Of a stretch of 6,836 nt of DNA, positions 1 through 6,651 are shown piece after piece (the stretch's first letter is position 1; every line of letters starts with the position of its first letter). The position numbers and the translations under genes were made by a program. The notes beneath the pieces were generated by a model. The model searched no databases. It was not told the DNA's origin and saw nothing but the letters and a program-made list of their open reading frames with translations. Source of the DNA: Pseudomonadota bacterium (GTDB taxonomy: Bacteria; Pseudomonadota; Gammaproteobacteria; Burkholderiales; Ferrovaceae); the NCBI GenBank assembly GCA_021804345.1, contig JAJZHV010000061.1, forward strand, positions 1-6,836, read 5' to 3'.

Positions 1-594
1 TTCCACATCTTGGGTAAAGCCGAAGGTGCGCGCCCGGGCTACCTCCCGCGTATAAGACGTGGTGGCAAAATCCACGGTGACGGCAGAGCCCATCTTGTCA
101 AAGGCTGGGTGCTCGAAGTGCCCTTCGTAGGTGATGCGAAAACCAGGGAAGGGATCAAAGCGCGCGCGTTTGTCGCCCTGCGAGACTTCCAGGGGACTGA
201 GCAGGCGAATGAAGCGTTTGAGCGCATTCTGTTCCACCAACCCCACCGATTGCATGAGGTACACAAAGGGAGTGGCACTACCATCCAGGATGGGCACTTC
301 GGGGCCGGAAATGTCGACAAAGGCATTGTCCACACCCAAGCCGGAAAAAGCCGACATGAGGTGTTCGATGGTGCTCACCTTGGCCCCCTCACGCTCGATC
401 AGGGTGGACAGGCGGGTGTCGGTGACGTAGTGCGCCAAGGCCGGGATGGTTGGGGCCCCGGGAAGATCGGAACGTACGAACACGATGCCCGTATCCACCG
501 GTGCAGGACGCAGTTGCAGGGTGACCTTCACCCCAGTATGCAATCCCACTCCGGTCGTCTGCACCGAATTTTTGAGCGTACGCTGTTTGACCAT
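1..594 (-). CDS. lpxC: UDP-3-O-acyl-N-acetylglucosamine deacetylase LpxC, N-terminal 198 residues (gene runs off the window)
   Basis: LpxC is the zinc-dependent cytoplasmic deacetylase that makes the committed step of lipid A synthesis. Reading from the ATG at 594, the protein opens [20 protein letters not shown], which aligns from residue 1 with E. coli LpxC, and an in-frame TGA lies six codons upstream, so this start is secure. The first domain carries TIEHLMSA with Glu77 and zinc ligand His78 (E. coli Glu78/His79), then [10 protein letters not shown] at about 99-107. The second domain includes RARTFGF with Thr190 and Phe191, equivalent to the substrate-binding Thr191/Phe192. The window ends in frame after residue 198 of the roughly 300 usual, so the remaining zinc ligands (the HxxxD part) cannot be seen. 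It follows ftsZ, the usual place in gamma- and betaproteobacterial dcw clusters. A GAGG lies 13 bases upstream, which is far for a Shine-Dalgarno, and a TATAAT lies between. Identification is firm. Confidence 0.97.
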   Translation of the reverse strand, partial: MVKQRTLKNSVQTTGVGLHTGVKVTLQLRPAPVDTGIVFVRSDLPGAPTIPALAHYVTDTRLSTLIEREGAKVSTIEHLMSAFSGLGVDNAFVDISGPEVPILDGSATPFVYLMQSVGLVEQNALKRFIRLLSPLEVSQGDKRARFDPFPGFRITYEGHFEHPAFDKMGSAVTVDFATTSYTREVARARTFGFTQDVE

Positions 595-601
595 AACTTG
601 G

Positions 602-607
602 ATTATA
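602..607 (-). promoter_or_regulatory. Possible -10 element (TATAAT) immediately upstream of lpxC
   Basis: The minus strand reads TATAAT, a perfect sigma-70 -10 hexamer, ending 7 bases before the A of the lpxC ATG. No good -35 stands at 16-18 bases: those hexamers read CAAACA, ACAAAC and CACAAA. The nearest TTGCAC is 21 bases upstream, too far for a normal spacer. If used, transcription would start at or within a base or two of the start codon. This is a sequence match only, and such a hexamer can arise by chance. Confidence 0.35.
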
Positions 608-681
608 CCTCAGTTATCCCCCGTGTTTGTGCAACGCAAACCAGGGGTGGGTCACTTCTGCGCCAAGGGACAAACCAACCC

Positions 682-733
682 CCCAACACGCCGCCAGGTA
701 AGGGATGTGGCCCTTGCCTGGCGGCGTGTTGGG
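682..733 (-). terminator. Strong hairpin after ftsZ, probable terminator or processing stem
   Basis: CCCAACACGCCGCCAGG at 682-698 is perfectly complementary to 717-733, giving a 17-bp stem. After one mismatch (699/716) five more pairs form (700-704 with 711-715), leaving a 6-base loop. It lies 15 bases past the ftsZ TAG. On the minus strand the bases after the stem read GGGGTTGGTTTGTCCC, T-rich but not a clean U tract. Intrinsic termination is therefore plausible but not textbook, and a 3'-end stabilising or attenuating stem is the alternative. A small GCCC/GGGC stem (735-738 with 745-748) sits between it and the stop codon. Confidence 0.65.
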
Positions 734-748
734 CGCCCGATGCAGGGC

Positions 749-1903
749 CTAGTCAGCCTGTTTGCGCAGAAAAGCCGGAATGTCCAGCATATCCATGCCG
801 TTGTCGCGCAAGGACTCCACCACCGAACTACGCCCACGGCGCATGACGGCGGGGGTATCGATGTCGCCTAGATTGAGGTCGAAGCCCGGCCCATCCGTGC
901 CGGTACGCACCATTTTGAGGGGCGCCTGCTGCTGCCGCCGCACAGGTCCGCCCAAACCGGTGGCCACGATGGTCACCCGCAGGCCGTCTTCCATGGACTC
1001 GTCCACCACGCTGCCAAAAATGACCGTGGCATCCTCGGCGGTGAAGTTGCGGATGGTGTTCATGACTTCGTGTACTTCCCGCAGTTTCATACTGGAACTG
1101 GCGGTAATATTGACCAGCACACCGCGCGCGCCGGTCAGGTTGACATCTTCCAGCAGCGGACTGGCAATCGCCTGGCATGCCGCCATGCTGGCACGATCCA
1201 CCCCGTAGGCCTGGGCCGAGCCCATCATGGCCACACCCATTTCGGACATGACGGTGCGTACGTCGGCAAAGTCCACGTTAACCAACCCGGGGCAGTTAAT
1301 GACCTCGGCAATTCCTGCCACGGCCCCCTGCAGCACATCATTGGCCGCCTGATAGGCCTCGAGCATGCCCACGTCTTCGCCCAGCACACTCAGCAACTTG
1401 TCGTTGGGAATGATGATGAGGGAATCCACGTTTTGGGCCAGTTGCTCGATACCGTCCTGAGCCGTTTTCATCCGCCGTCCTTCAAAATTGAAGGGCTTGG
1501 TCACCACGGCCACGGTCAGGATGCCCATTTCGCGGGCAATTTCTGCCACCACGGGGGCTGCGCCTGTGCCGGTTCCACCGCCCATCCCGGCCGTAATGAA
1601 CAGCATGTCCGCACCCGTGATCATTTCTTTGATGCGTTCCCGATCGGCCTGTGCCGCTTGCCGACCCACCTCCGGATTGGCGCCAGCACCCAACCCTTTG
1701 GTCAAGGACCCACCCAGTTGCAACAGGGTACTGGCCTTGCTGCGTTTAAGCGCCTGGCTGTCCGTATTCATGGCGATGAATTCGACCCCCGACACCCCAT
1801 GAGACACCATGTGCTCCACCGCATTGCCCCCGCAACCGCCCACTCCCACCACCTTGATGACCGCATCCAGCACTTCGCACTCCTGAATTTCAAAATTTGT
1901 CAT
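749..1903 (-). CDS. ftsZ: Cell division GTPase FtsZ
   Basis: FtsZ is the tubulin homologue that polymerises with GTP into the cytoplasmic Z ring and recruits the divisome. The 384 residues match the usual length (E. coli 383). The N-terminal nucleotide-binding domain has VVGVGGCGGNAV at about 18-29, NTDSQAL at 46-52 and the tubulin signature GGGTGTG at 108-114. The T7 synergy loop, NVDFADVRTVMSEMG at 209-223, supplies the catalytic acidic residues Asp211 and Asp214. A linker of roughly 50 residues (about 318-370) leads to the conserved C-terminal peptide LDIPAFLRKQAD, the docking site for FtsA and ZipA, essentially as in E. coli. The ATG at 1903 is preceded by AAGGAG with a 6-base spacing. 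ftsA ends 36 bases upstream, and a strong hairpin lies 15 bases past the stop. All expected motifs are present and nothing is odd. Confidence 0.99.
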   Translation of the reverse strand: MTNFEIQECEVLDAVIKVVGVGGCGGNAVEHMVSHGVSGVEFIAMNTDSQALKRSKASTLLQLGGSLTKGLGAGANPEVGRQAAQADRERIKEMITGADMLFITAGMGGGTGTGAAPVVAEIAREMGILTVAVVTKPFNFEGRRMKTAQDGIEQLAQNVDSLIIIPNDKLLSVLGEDVGMLEAYQAANDVLQGAVAGIAEVINCPGLVNVDFADVRTVMSEMGVAMMGSAQAYGVDRASMAACQAIASPLLEDVNLTGARGVLVNITASSSMKLREVHEVMNTIRNFTAEDATVIFGSVVDESMEDGLRVTIVATGLGGPVRRQQQAPLKMVRTGTDGPGFDLNLGDIDTPAVMRRGRSSVVESLRDNGMDMLDIPAFLRKQAD

Positions 1904-1909
1904 GTGTAT

Positions 1910-1915
1910 CTCCTT
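1910..1915 (-). promoter_or_regulatory. Strong ftsZ ribosome binding site
   Basis: The minus strand reads AAGGAG, then ATACAC, then the ftsZ ATG. This is a near-consensus Shine-Dalgarno at ideal spacing, as expected for the most abundant Fts protein. It fixes the ftsZ start. Confidence 0.85.
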
Positions 1916-1928
1916 CCCGACTGACGAG

Positions 1929-1957
1929 ATTTTACCGAATTAAAATGCGCTCTTGAA
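1929..1957 (-). promoter_or_regulatory. Possible weak promoter for ftsZ
   Basis: In the short ftsA-ftsZ spacer the minus strand has TAAAAT (1929-1934), five of six matches to a -10. A poor -35-like TTCAAG (1952-1957, three of six) lies 17 bases further upstream, inside the last ftsA codons. A start just downstream would leave a short leader still holding the ftsZ Shine-Dalgarno. Extra promoters before ftsZ are known in other dcw clusters, but here the evidence is only a hexamer match. Confidence 0.25.
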
Positions 1958-3184
1958 CCAATTTTTCATGCGTTCCACCAACTGGGGAAGCGTCCAGTTG
2001 CGTGCACGCGTCACCTGTGCCTTTTGATGCTGTTCTACCCCCGAAATCAACAACCCCATTGCCGTGGCAAAGCGTGGATTTTTGACCACGTCCGCCAGCC
2101 CTCCCCGATAGCCGGGCAACCCCAGTCGCACCGGCATATGAAAGATCTCTTCTCCCAACTCCAACATGCCTTCCATGCTGCTAGTCCCTCCGGTGAGCAC
2201 GATGCCGGAGGAGAGCATGTCCTCCAGCCCATTGCGCCGCAGCTCTGCCTGCACCAGAGCGAATAGCTCTTCTACTCGGGGCTCGATCACTTCCGCCAGG
2301 GTGTGGCGCGACAGCATGCGCGGTTCCCGGTCTCCCACCGAAGGAACTTCCACCATGTGCTCCGCATCCGCCAGTTGGCGCAAGGCACAGCCATGGGCCA
2401 TTTTGATCTCTTCCGCTGCAGCCGTAGGCGTGCGCAAAGCCATGGCGATGTCATTGGTGATTTGATCACCAGCAATGGGAATCACTGCCGTATGGCGAAT
2501 GCCCCCTTGGGCAAACACCGCCAGATCGGTGGTGCCCCCGCCAATGTCCACCAGGCATACCCCCAGATTGCGCTCATCCTCGGTCAGTACGGAGGCCGCC
2601 GAGGCCAGAGGCTGCAGGATCAGGTCACGCACCTCCAGACCACAGCGGCGCACACATTTCATGATGTTCTGAGCAGCCGATACCGCCCCGGTCACGATAT
2701 GGACTTTTACCTCCAGACGCACACCACTCATCCCCACCGGTTCACGCACCCCTTCCTGGCCATCGATGATGTATTCCTGTGTGAGGATGTGCAGCACCTG
2801 CTGGTCGGTAGGAATACTCACGGCGCGCGCTGTTTCCAGCACCCGGTCCACATCCGTGTGGGTGACTTCCTTGTCCTGGATGGCCACCATGCCGTGTGAA
2901 TTGAAACTTTTCACATGGCTGCCCGCAATTCCGGTAATGACTTCTCTGATCTTGATATTGGCCATCAACTCGGCATCTTCCAACGCTCGCTGGATAGAAT
3001 TGACCGTAGACTCGATGTTCACCACCACTCCGCGCTTGAGCCCGCGCGAAGGATGCTGACCCAGCCCAATCACTTCGAATCCGGACCCATCGGACAAAAT
3101 CTCTGCCACGATGGCCACGATCTTGGAGGTCCCAATATCCAGCGCAACAATCAGACTTCGACTTTCTCGCGGCTTTGCATTCAT
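1940..3184 (-). CDS. ftsA: Cell division protein FtsA
   Basis: FtsA is the actin-fold ATPase that tethers FtsZ filaments to the inner face of the cytoplasmic membrane and signals to later divisome proteins. I start it at the ATG at 3184 (414 residues, beginning MNAKPRESRS). The GTG 12 bases upstream, at 3196, lies inside the Shine-Dalgarno GGAGGTGA itself, so it is unlikely to be the start. Phosphate-1 loop is DIGTSK (16-21), the FtsA-specific 1C domain follows (about residues 85-165), phosphate-2 is DIGGGTTD (213-220), and the adenosine motif GIVLTGGTSSMEGM is at 327-340. The last 15 residues (about 400-414, ending MKNWFKSAF) form the amphipathic membrane-targeting helix. Length is close to E. 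coli (420). It is separated from ftsQ by an unusual 160-base spacer and from ftsZ by 36 bases. Identification is firm. Confidence 0.98.
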   Translation of the reverse strand: MNAKPRESRSLIVALDIGTSKIVAIVAEILSDGSGFEVIGLGQHPSRGLKRGVVVNIESTVNSIQRALEDAELMANIKIREVITGIAGSHVKSFNSHGMVAIQDKEVTHTDVDRVLETARAVSIPTDQQVLHILTQEYIIDGQEGVREPVGMSGVRLEVKVHIVTGAVSAAQNIMKCVRRCGLEVRDLILQPLASAASVLTEDERNLGVCLVDIGGGTTDLAVFAQGGIRHTAVIPIAGDQITNDIAMALRTPTAAAEEIKMAHGCALRQLADAEHMVEVPSVGDREPRMLSRHTLAEVIEPRVEELFALVQAELRRNGLEDMLSSGIVLTGGTSSMEGMLELGEEIFHMPVRLGLPGYRGGLADVVKNPRFATAMGLLISGVEQHQKAQVTRARNWTLPQLVERMKNWFKSAF

Positions 3185-3192
3185 GAAACCAT

Positions 3193-3200
3193 TCACCTCC
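3193..3200 (-). promoter_or_regulatory. Near-perfect ftsA Shine-Dalgarno, decides the start
   Basis: The minus strand reads GGAGGTGA, an 8-base match to the anti-Shine-Dalgarno, ending 8 bases before the ATG at 3184. It contains the competing in-frame GTG at 3196, which argues for the ATG. A short upstream ORF (3193-3276) also ends in the TGA of this same element. Confidence 0.8.
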
Positions 3201-3210
3201 GCGCCTGCCC

Positions 3211-3237
3211 CTGACGGTGCAACGCTTGCCCTGTCAG
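3211..3237. repeat. Imperfect inverted repeat upstream of ftsA
   Basis: On the minus strand CTGACAGGGCAA and TTGCACCGTCAG flank a 3-base centre GCG, with 10 of 12 positions pairing. As RNA it would be a hairpin ending about 10 bases before the ftsA Shine-Dalgarno. As DNA it could be an operator-like dyad. No T run follows, so it is not an intrinsic terminator. Confidence 0.45.
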
Positions 3238-3344
3238 TGTTTTTTGTGAAAACGCTCGACCTTTAATCTGCTTCACATCCCTTACTCCGGTTTATTTCTG
3301 ATTCCAGCCCATCCGGATGGATCCGAATGCGCCGCCTCGATACC

Positions 3345-4223
3345 TCATGAGCCCCCGCCCGGCGTCTCCGAGCGCAGGGCAAACCCGTTGGGATAGCGCA
3401 AGTCCACGCTGGTTCCTGCCAGCGCAGCTGCAGTACCAAACATGGCGGGATAGACCCGGACAAAGCGTTGCAAGCGCTCCTCCACATTATCCCGCCCCAA
3501 TTCCAGACCCAGTCCATTGTCCAGCTGCAGACCCCAGGCACGCCGCTCGGACAGGGTGAGCAGGGCCACATGGCGTTTGAGCGGCACTAGGGCCTGATCG
3601 AAGCGGCGCAGGGCCTGGAGCATTTCCACGCCGGCATCGGGTGGGCCCTCCAGATGCGGTAAATCACCGCTGTAATCCGCCGTGAATACTTCTCCTTCAG
3701 TATTAAGCAGTGTGTTTTCGCCCCAACGTGCCGCCACATGCTGCTCCTGGACCTGCACCTCCAGACCGTTCGGCCAGAGCCGGCGCAAGGTCACGGAACG
3801 CACCCAGGGGATGGTGCGCAACTCTGCCGTGGCCGCATTCAGGTCCAGCGTAAAAAAATTGCCGTGGACCGTGCGCGCACGTTTGGCCACAAGCTCCCGA
3901 TCCACCTGCTGTAATTCTCCCGTCACCACCGCGCGCCGGATCTGGAACATGGGCTGCCTGACCAGCCACACCGCAGCGGCCGCCAAGAGCCCCAGCAGCA
4001 GCCCCAGAGCCAGCAGTTTCAGCGCCAGCAACGCCCATTGGCGGCGCCCGATGGCAACCTTTGGGGTGGATTCGGCGCTGCGTCGCCGACTGCCCATGCT
4101 CTCGCCACGACGCTGCACGTGGCGCGGTGGTTTTTCCCGCACGGGCTTGTGGGGAGCCGAAGCAGGGGCTAAGCCCCGCTGTTCCTTGCGCCAAAACCGT
4201 CCCGCCAAGGTCAAAACGGTCAT
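3345..4223 (-). CDS. ftsQ: Cell division protein FtsQ
   Basis: FtsQ is the bitopic inner-membrane scaffold that joins the FtsL-FtsB pair to the cytoplasmic ring. The 292 residues (E. coli 276) show a long, basic, proline- and arginine-rich cytoplasmic tail (1-62) and one membrane helix (about 63-87, LLALKLLALGLLLGLL core). A POTRA domain follows at about 92-160 (VVTGELQQVDRELV, then IPWVRSVTLRRLWPNGLEVQVQEQ), then the beta domain, with VDLRYPNGFALR (273-284) near the end as in other FtsQ proteins. The chosen ATG overlaps the murB stop as ATGA and has GGGAG 7 bases upstream. A start at Met43 would give a tail nearer the E. coli length but has only a weak GAGAG before it. It is followed by a 160-base spacer rather than ftsA directly. 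Confidence 0.95.
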   Translation of the reverse strand: MTVLTLAGRFWRKEQRGLAPASAPHKPVREKPPRHVQRRGESMGSRRRSAESTPKVAIGRRQWALLALKLLALGLLLGLLAAAAVWLVRQPMFQIRRAVVTGELQQVDRELVAKRARTVHGNFFTLDLNAATAELRTIPWVRSVTLRRLWPNGLEVQVQEQHVAARWGENTLLNTEGEVFTADYSGDLPHLEGPPDAGVEMLQALRRFDQALVPLKRHVALLTLSERRAWGLQLDNGLGLELGRDNVEERLQRFVRVYPAMFGTAAALAGTSVDLRYPNGFALRSETPGGGS

Positions 4224-5167
4224 GCCAGTTCTCCCACGATGCGTACTTCTGTGACCAGCGCCACCCCATGGATGGCCCACACCTGCTGCTGCACGCGCTC
4301 AATCAGCCGTTCGATGGCGCGCGCCGAGGCTTGGCCCCGATTGATGATGAAATTGGCATGCTTGAGCGAGACTTCGGCCTCTCCTTCGCGCGCACCCTTC
4401 AAACCGCAGGCTTCGATGAGGCGCGCTGCATAATCGCCCGGAGGGTTGCGAAACACCGACCCCGCATTGGGCTGGTTGAGGGGTTGCGTTGCCACCCGCT
4501 GGGCCAGCAGCGCGCGAATGCGTTGCAGGGCTGTACTGCTGGAACCGCGGGCAAATTGCAGGCGTGCCGCCAAAAACCATTCGGGCGCTGGCTCCAGTGC
4601 ACGGGGGCCCTCCTCCTCTCGCTGTGGCGGGTGTTTTAACTGCACATGGCGATAGTGAATGTGGTAGTCCTGGGGAGTGCGTACCCGAATGACTCCCCTT
4701 CGATCCAGCGTGGTGACGGAGTCCACATGATTCCAGATTTCATCGCCATAACAGCCTGCGTTCATCGCCAGAGCCCCGCCTAGGGTTCCCGGGATACCCG
4801 CCAAAAACTCCGCTCCCGCCAAACCCGCATGGGCTGCCAGACGCGCCACCTTGGGTGCGGGCACTCCGGCTTCCACTTCCAGCACCGCCCCCGTGGCATC
4901 CTGTTGCAACAACTCGCTTTGCCGCAATGCGCCATGCGTCAACACCACCGTGGCATCCAGCCCGCCATCACGCACCAGCAGATTGCTGCCCAGACCCACC
5001 ACGTGCAAGGCCATACCAGCGCTCTGGGTCTGCACAAAAGCGAGCAGATCAGCCCGGTCCCGGGGCCGGTAACAACGCGCGGCACAGCCTCCGGCACGCC
5101 AGCTGACATGCCGGCTCATGGGTTCGTTGTAGCGCATTTCACCGGGCTGCAACGTGCGCTCACTCAT
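4220..5167 (-). CDS. murB: UDP-N-acetylenolpyruvoylglucosamine reductase MurB
   Basis: MurB is the cytoplasmic FAD enzyme that reduces UDP-GlcNAc-enolpyruvate with NADPH to UDP-MurNAc. The 315 residues fit the shorter type II form rather than the 342-residue E. coli type I. The FAD-binding part has [13 protein letters not shown] (57-69) and [21 protein letters not shown] (121-141 region). The substrate domain has Arg173 in HYRHV, Ser237 in NAGSVFRNP as the proton donor and Glu307 in TEVRIVGE, matching E. coli Arg159, Ser229 and Glu325. Between Arg173 and WFLAARLQF there is an extra charged, proline-rich stretch of roughly ten residues (about 179-195). The frame stays open upstream into murC, but the ATG at 5167 overlaps the murC stop (ATGA), has GGGAAG 5 bases before it and begins where homology begins. 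It ends in another ATGA overlap with ftsQ. Confidence 0.96.
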   Translation of the reverse strand: MSERTLQPGEMRYNEPMSRHVSWRAGGCAARCYRPRDRADLLAFVQTQSAGMALHVVGLGSNLLVRDGGLDATVVLTHGALRQSELLQQDATGAVLEVEAGVPAPKVARLAAHAGLAGAEFLAGIPGTLGGALAMNAGCYGDEIWNHVDSVTTLDRRGVIRVRTPQDYHIHYRHVQLKHPPQREEEGPRALEPAPEWFLAARLQFARGSSSTALQRIRALLAQRVATQPLNQPNAGSVFRNPPGDYAARLIEACGLKGAREGEAEVSLKHANFIINRGQASARAIERLIERVQQQVWAIHGVALVTEVRIVGELA

Positions 5168-6651
5168 AGCCGCTTCCCGGGAACCGCGCTGGAAACCTGT
5201 TCTGCCAACACCAGGGCGGACGCCACATCCTGGACCGCCGGTGCCAGCGAGCACTGCTGCGCCAGCAGGCCCGGCAATTGCCCGATGTTTCCCGCTCCCA
5301 TGGTGATCAGCACATCTCCGTGCTGCAGGGTGGCCATCAGCGCCTGCACCGTGGCCCACAAGTCTGCCGTCAGTTGCACCGGCAACGGGCCAGCCTCCTG
5401 TATAGCCTGCTGCAAAGCGCTGCTGTCGGCCCCTGCAATGGGCGCTTCTCCGGCGGGGTAGATGGGTAACAGCAGCAGGGCTTCCACCCCGCTGAGAACC
5501 TGTACGAAGGCAGAGAAACAATCCCGGGTACGGGTATAGCGGTGCGGTTGAAAGGCCAGCACCAGACGGCGTCCGGGAAAAGCACCCCGGGCGGCGGCCA
5601 GGGTGGCGGCCATTTCCACAGGATGATGACCGTAGTCGTCCACCAGGGTGAAGTATCCGCCCTGGGGCAGTTGGCGTTCGCCATACCGTTGAAAGCGCCG
5701 CGCCACCCCGTTAAATCGTTCCAGGGCCCGGACGATGGCCGGATAGGGCGCACCCAGTTCCACAGCCACGGCAATAGCCGCCAGCGCATTAAGGACGTTA
5801 TGGTCCCCGGGCAAATTGAGGGTGATGTCCAGACGGCGCACCGAACGATGTTCGCGTTCCAGATCGAGTTCCACCCCAAAGCGCATTCGCCCCGCTTCAG
5901 CACGCACCTGCACTGCGCGTACCATGGCCCCTTCCTCCAGGCCATAGGTCACCACGGGCTTGCCGAAGCGACCGATCAATTCCCGCACCACCGGGTCATC
6001 CAGGCACAGAACGGCCACACCATAAAAAGGCAGATGCTCTAAAAACTCCAGAAAGGCTGACTTCAGGCGCTCGAAATCATGACCGTAGGTTTCCATATGG
6101 TCGGCATCGATGTTGGTGACCACCGCCATCACGGGCTGCAGGACCAGAAAGGAGGCGTCGGACTCATCCGCTTCAGCCACGATGAACTCCCCGCTCCCCA
6201 AGGCCGCGTGGGTCCCCGCGCTGTTGAGCCGGCCCCCGATCACGAAGGTGGGATCCAGTCCCGCTTCGGCCAGCACACTGGCGATCAGGCTGGTGGTGGT
6301 GGTTTTGCCATGGGTGCCTGCCACGGCAATGCCTTTTTTGAGGCGCATCAACTCGGCCAGCATCATGGCCCGTTGCACTACGGGAATGCGATGGGCGCGT
6401 GCAGCCAGCACCTCGGGGTTATCCGCCTGAACGGCAGTGGACACCACCACCACATCAGCACCCTGAATGTGGTGCGCATCATGCCCCTTCCATACCAGGG
6501 CACCCAAACCGGCCAGGCGTTGTGTGGCGGCATTAATCCCCAGATCGGAACCGGTGACGGTATACCCCAGATTGAGCAGCACCTCGGCAATACCGCTCAT
6601 GCCCGAGCCGCCAATCCCTACAAAATGCACCTGCCGAACCTTGTGCTTCAT
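5164..6651 (-). CDS. murC: UDP-N-acetylmuramate--L-alanine ligase MurC
   Basis: MurC is the ATP-dependent cytoplasmic ligase that adds L-alanine to UDP-MurNAc, the first step of the stem peptide. The 495 residues match the family (E. coli 491). Domain 1 opens with the UDP-binding glycine-rich loop [17 protein letters not shown] (9-25). Domain 2 has the P-loop [10 protein letters not shown] (111-120), EADESDASF (160-168) and [11 protein letters not shown] (180-190). Then come [12 protein letters not shown] (281-292) and, in the C-terminal domain, DDYGHHPVE (338-346), FQPHRYTRT (368-375), YPAGE (398-402) and MGAGNIG (451-457). The ATG at 6651 overlaps the murG TGA as ATGA and has GAGGAGGT six bases upstream. 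The last 30 residues or so are variable. All catalytic motifs are intact. Confidence 0.99.
   Translation of the reverse strand: MKHKVRQVHFVGIGGSGMSGIAEVLLNLGYTVTGSDLGINAATQRLAGLGALVWKGHDAHHIQGADVVVVSTAVQADNPEVLAARAHRIPVVQRAMMLAELMRLKKGIAVAGTHGKTTTTSLIASVLAEAGLDPTFVIGGRLNSAGTHAALGSGEFIVAEADESDASFLVLQPVMAVVTNIDADHMETYGHDFERLKSAFLEFLEHLPFYGVAVLCLDDPVVRELIGRFGKPVVTYGLEEGAMVRAVQVRAEAGRMRFGVELDLEREHRSVRRLDITLNLPGDHNVLNALAAIAVAVELGAPYPAIVRALERFNGVARRFQRYGERQLPQGGYFTLVDDYGHHPVEMAATLAAARGAFPGRRLVLAFQPHRYTRTRDCFSAFVQVLSGVEALLLLPIYPAGEAPIAGADSSALQQAIQEAGPLPVQLTADLWATVQALMATLQHGDVLITMGAGNIGQLPGLLAQQCSLAPAVQDVASALVLAEQVSSAVPGKRL

Larger units (their letters stand above)
595..748 (-). other. ftsZ-lpxC intergenic spacer
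   Basis: These 154 bases separate the ftsZ stop from the lpxC start. They contain a minor stem (735-748), the strong hairpin at 682-733, about 70 bases with no recognisable element, and the TATAAT just before lpxC. A GGGGGATAACTGAGG run on the minus strand (608-622) includes the only Shine-Dalgarno-like GAGG. No coding potential of note is seen. Confidence 0.6.
3185..3344 (-). other. 160-base ftsQ-ftsA spacer with possible leader ORF
   Basis: No long gene fits here. Features seen, in transcript order, start with a perfect 12-base palindrome CCATCCGGATGG (3309-3320). Next come GGAG (3285-3288), a GTG at 3276 that opens a 27-codon ORF, the inverted repeat at 3211-3237, and the ORF stop inside the ftsA Shine-Dalgarno (TGA at 3193-3195). 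The 27-residue product would start MKQIKGRAFSQKTL and is basic, and I do not recognise it. An ATG at 3278 overlaps the GTG but is followed at once by TGA. I see no convincing promoter. The spacer is long compared with the near-contiguous ftsQ-ftsA junction of E. coli. Confidence 0.4.

Noticed and set aside
10..846. Plus-strand open frame of 278 codons opposite lpxC and the end of ftsZ
   Set aside because: It spans the ftsZ-lpxC spacer and hairpin, has no family resemblance, and lies antisense to two clearly conserved genes. GC-rich codons on the other strand leave such frames open.
1070..1924. Plus-strand open frame of 284 codons opposite ftsZ
   Set aside because: His/Gln/Gly-rich product typical of an antisense shadow, fully covered by the firmly identified ftsZ.
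3185..3196. GTG at 3196 as the ftsA start
   Set aside because: The GTG is part of GGAGGTGA, the ribosome binding site correctly spaced for the ATG at 3184.
3263..3571. Minus-strand 102-codon frame overlapping the end of ftsQ, considered as a frameshifted FtsQ C-terminus
   Set aside because: FtsQ is intact in its own frame through VDLRYPNGFALR to its stop. The alternative frame is Cys/Trp-rich where it overlaps ftsQ and resembles nothing known.
5168..5521. Upstream extension of the murB frame into murC (would give 433 residues)
   Set aside because: The extra residues are an off-frame reading of conserved MurC sequence. MurB homology begins just after the ATG at 5167, which has a stop/start overlap and a Shine-Dalgarno-like site.
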